Source: Rhodanobacteraceae bacterium
Lineage (GTDB): Bacteria; Pseudomonadota; Gammaproteobacteria; Xanthomonadales; Rhodanobacteraceae
Direction of reading: 5' to 3'
Length of the DNA: 64,000 bases
Assembly: GCA_004299555.1 (NCBI GenBank)
Contig: SCQU01000029.1
Span: forward strand, 124,001-188,000
In this document: in pieces, positions 63,838 to 64,000 of the stretch
Position numbering within the stretch: the first letter of the stretch is position 1
How the letters are laid out: each line of letters opens with the position of its first letter
Translations under genes and position numbers: made by a program
Notes under the pieces: generated by a model
Seen by the model: only the letters and a program-made list of their open reading frames with translations
Told to the model about the DNA's origin: nothing
Databases searched by the model: none

Positions 63838-64000
63838 CTACTTGACGCGCTCGACCCGTACGCTCTGGCTGCAGCCTTGCACGTACATCAGCCAGCTGCC
63901 GAGAATCATCGGCTTGATCGTGACCTTGGGGTTGTCGACGGTGGGGCAGGAATAGGCACCGGACTCGGCCTGCCTCCACACCTCGCCGTTGTCGAGCGTG
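63838..64000 (-). CDS. C-terminal fragment of an unidentified protein
   Basis: The last 53 codons of a gene that enters from the right edge, ending with TAG at 63838-63840. The visible product (TLDNGEVWRQAESGAYS...VKPMILGSW..) has two cysteines and a hydrophobic last part, typical of small exported hypothetical proteins in Xanthomonadales. The reading frame is continuous to the edge with no stops. No family is named. Confidence 0.55.
   Translation of the reverse strand, partial: TLDNGEVWRQAESGAYSCPTVDNPKVTIKPMILGSWLMYVQGCSQSVRVERVK

Overview
The window looks like a chromosomal segment of a GC-rich gammaproteobacterium of the order Xanthomonadales/Lysobacterales (Xanthomonadaceae or Rhodanobacteraceae). 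The reasons are the YebC variant, the mreBCD-mrdA-rodA, birA-coaX-SPOR, ruvC-ruvA-kup-ruvB-ybgC-tol-pal and petABC-sspAB arrangements, and the uniformly high GC. This is inferred from gene content and order; no search was run.

Left core (1-32.6 kb). A minus-strand elongasome operon (mreB-mreC-mreD-mrdA-rodA) shapes the cell wall. Next come a PfkB-family kinase, small exported proteins, a DUF885 metallopeptidase-like protein and dusA. A PepSY-like/phoP/phoQ signalling module follows, then birA-coaX-SPOR, tRNA-Thr(UGU), an HPt protein, an arginase-family enzyme, a PAS-GGDEF diguanylate cyclase and aspS, whose 3' end lies inside a perfect hairpin. The last block is a long plus-strand run of mostly overlapping genes: yebC, ruvC, ruvA, kup, ruvB, ybgC, tolQRAB, pal, cpoB and queC. 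It joins Holliday-junction processing, K+ uptake and the Tol-Pal envelope machine.

Integrated element (about 32.57-44.92 kb). A lower-GC island sits in the 3' end of tRNA-Lys(UUU). It is bounded by a 47-bp direct repeat of the tRNA 3' end (45/47 identical, the two differences forming a compensatory T-stem pair). It carries a complete tyrosine integrase beside attL, a DUF1828/DUF1829 plus DUF6978-like gene pair, a type III restriction-modification system (res, mod), a MobC-like ribbon-helix-helix protein, a ParA-like ATPase, a putative replication protein with an AlpA-like HTH partner, an unrecognised Cys/HTH protein, and a MazEF-type toxin-antitoxin pair. No relaxase or conjugation genes are visible, so it looks like a mobilizable or cryptic integrative element carrying defence cargo.

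Right core (44.9-64 kb). A minus-strand operon next to the island encodes a DsrE-like protein, a PQQ-type beta-propeller resembling tetrathionate hydrolase, a cytochrome c4-like diheme protein, a TsdA-like thiosulfate dehydrogenase, a small exported protein and a YVTN beta-propeller. A divergent LysR regulator faces it across a candidate operator. Together these suggest thiosulfate oxidation through tetrathionate. Then come a DedA/TVP38-like membrane protein, a deaminase/esterase pair divergent from an ArsR-like regulator, glnS, a DUF2007 protein, apt, a DegS-like protease, the cytochrome bc1 operon petABC, sspA-sspB, a DUF3301 protein and a truncated gene at the right edge.
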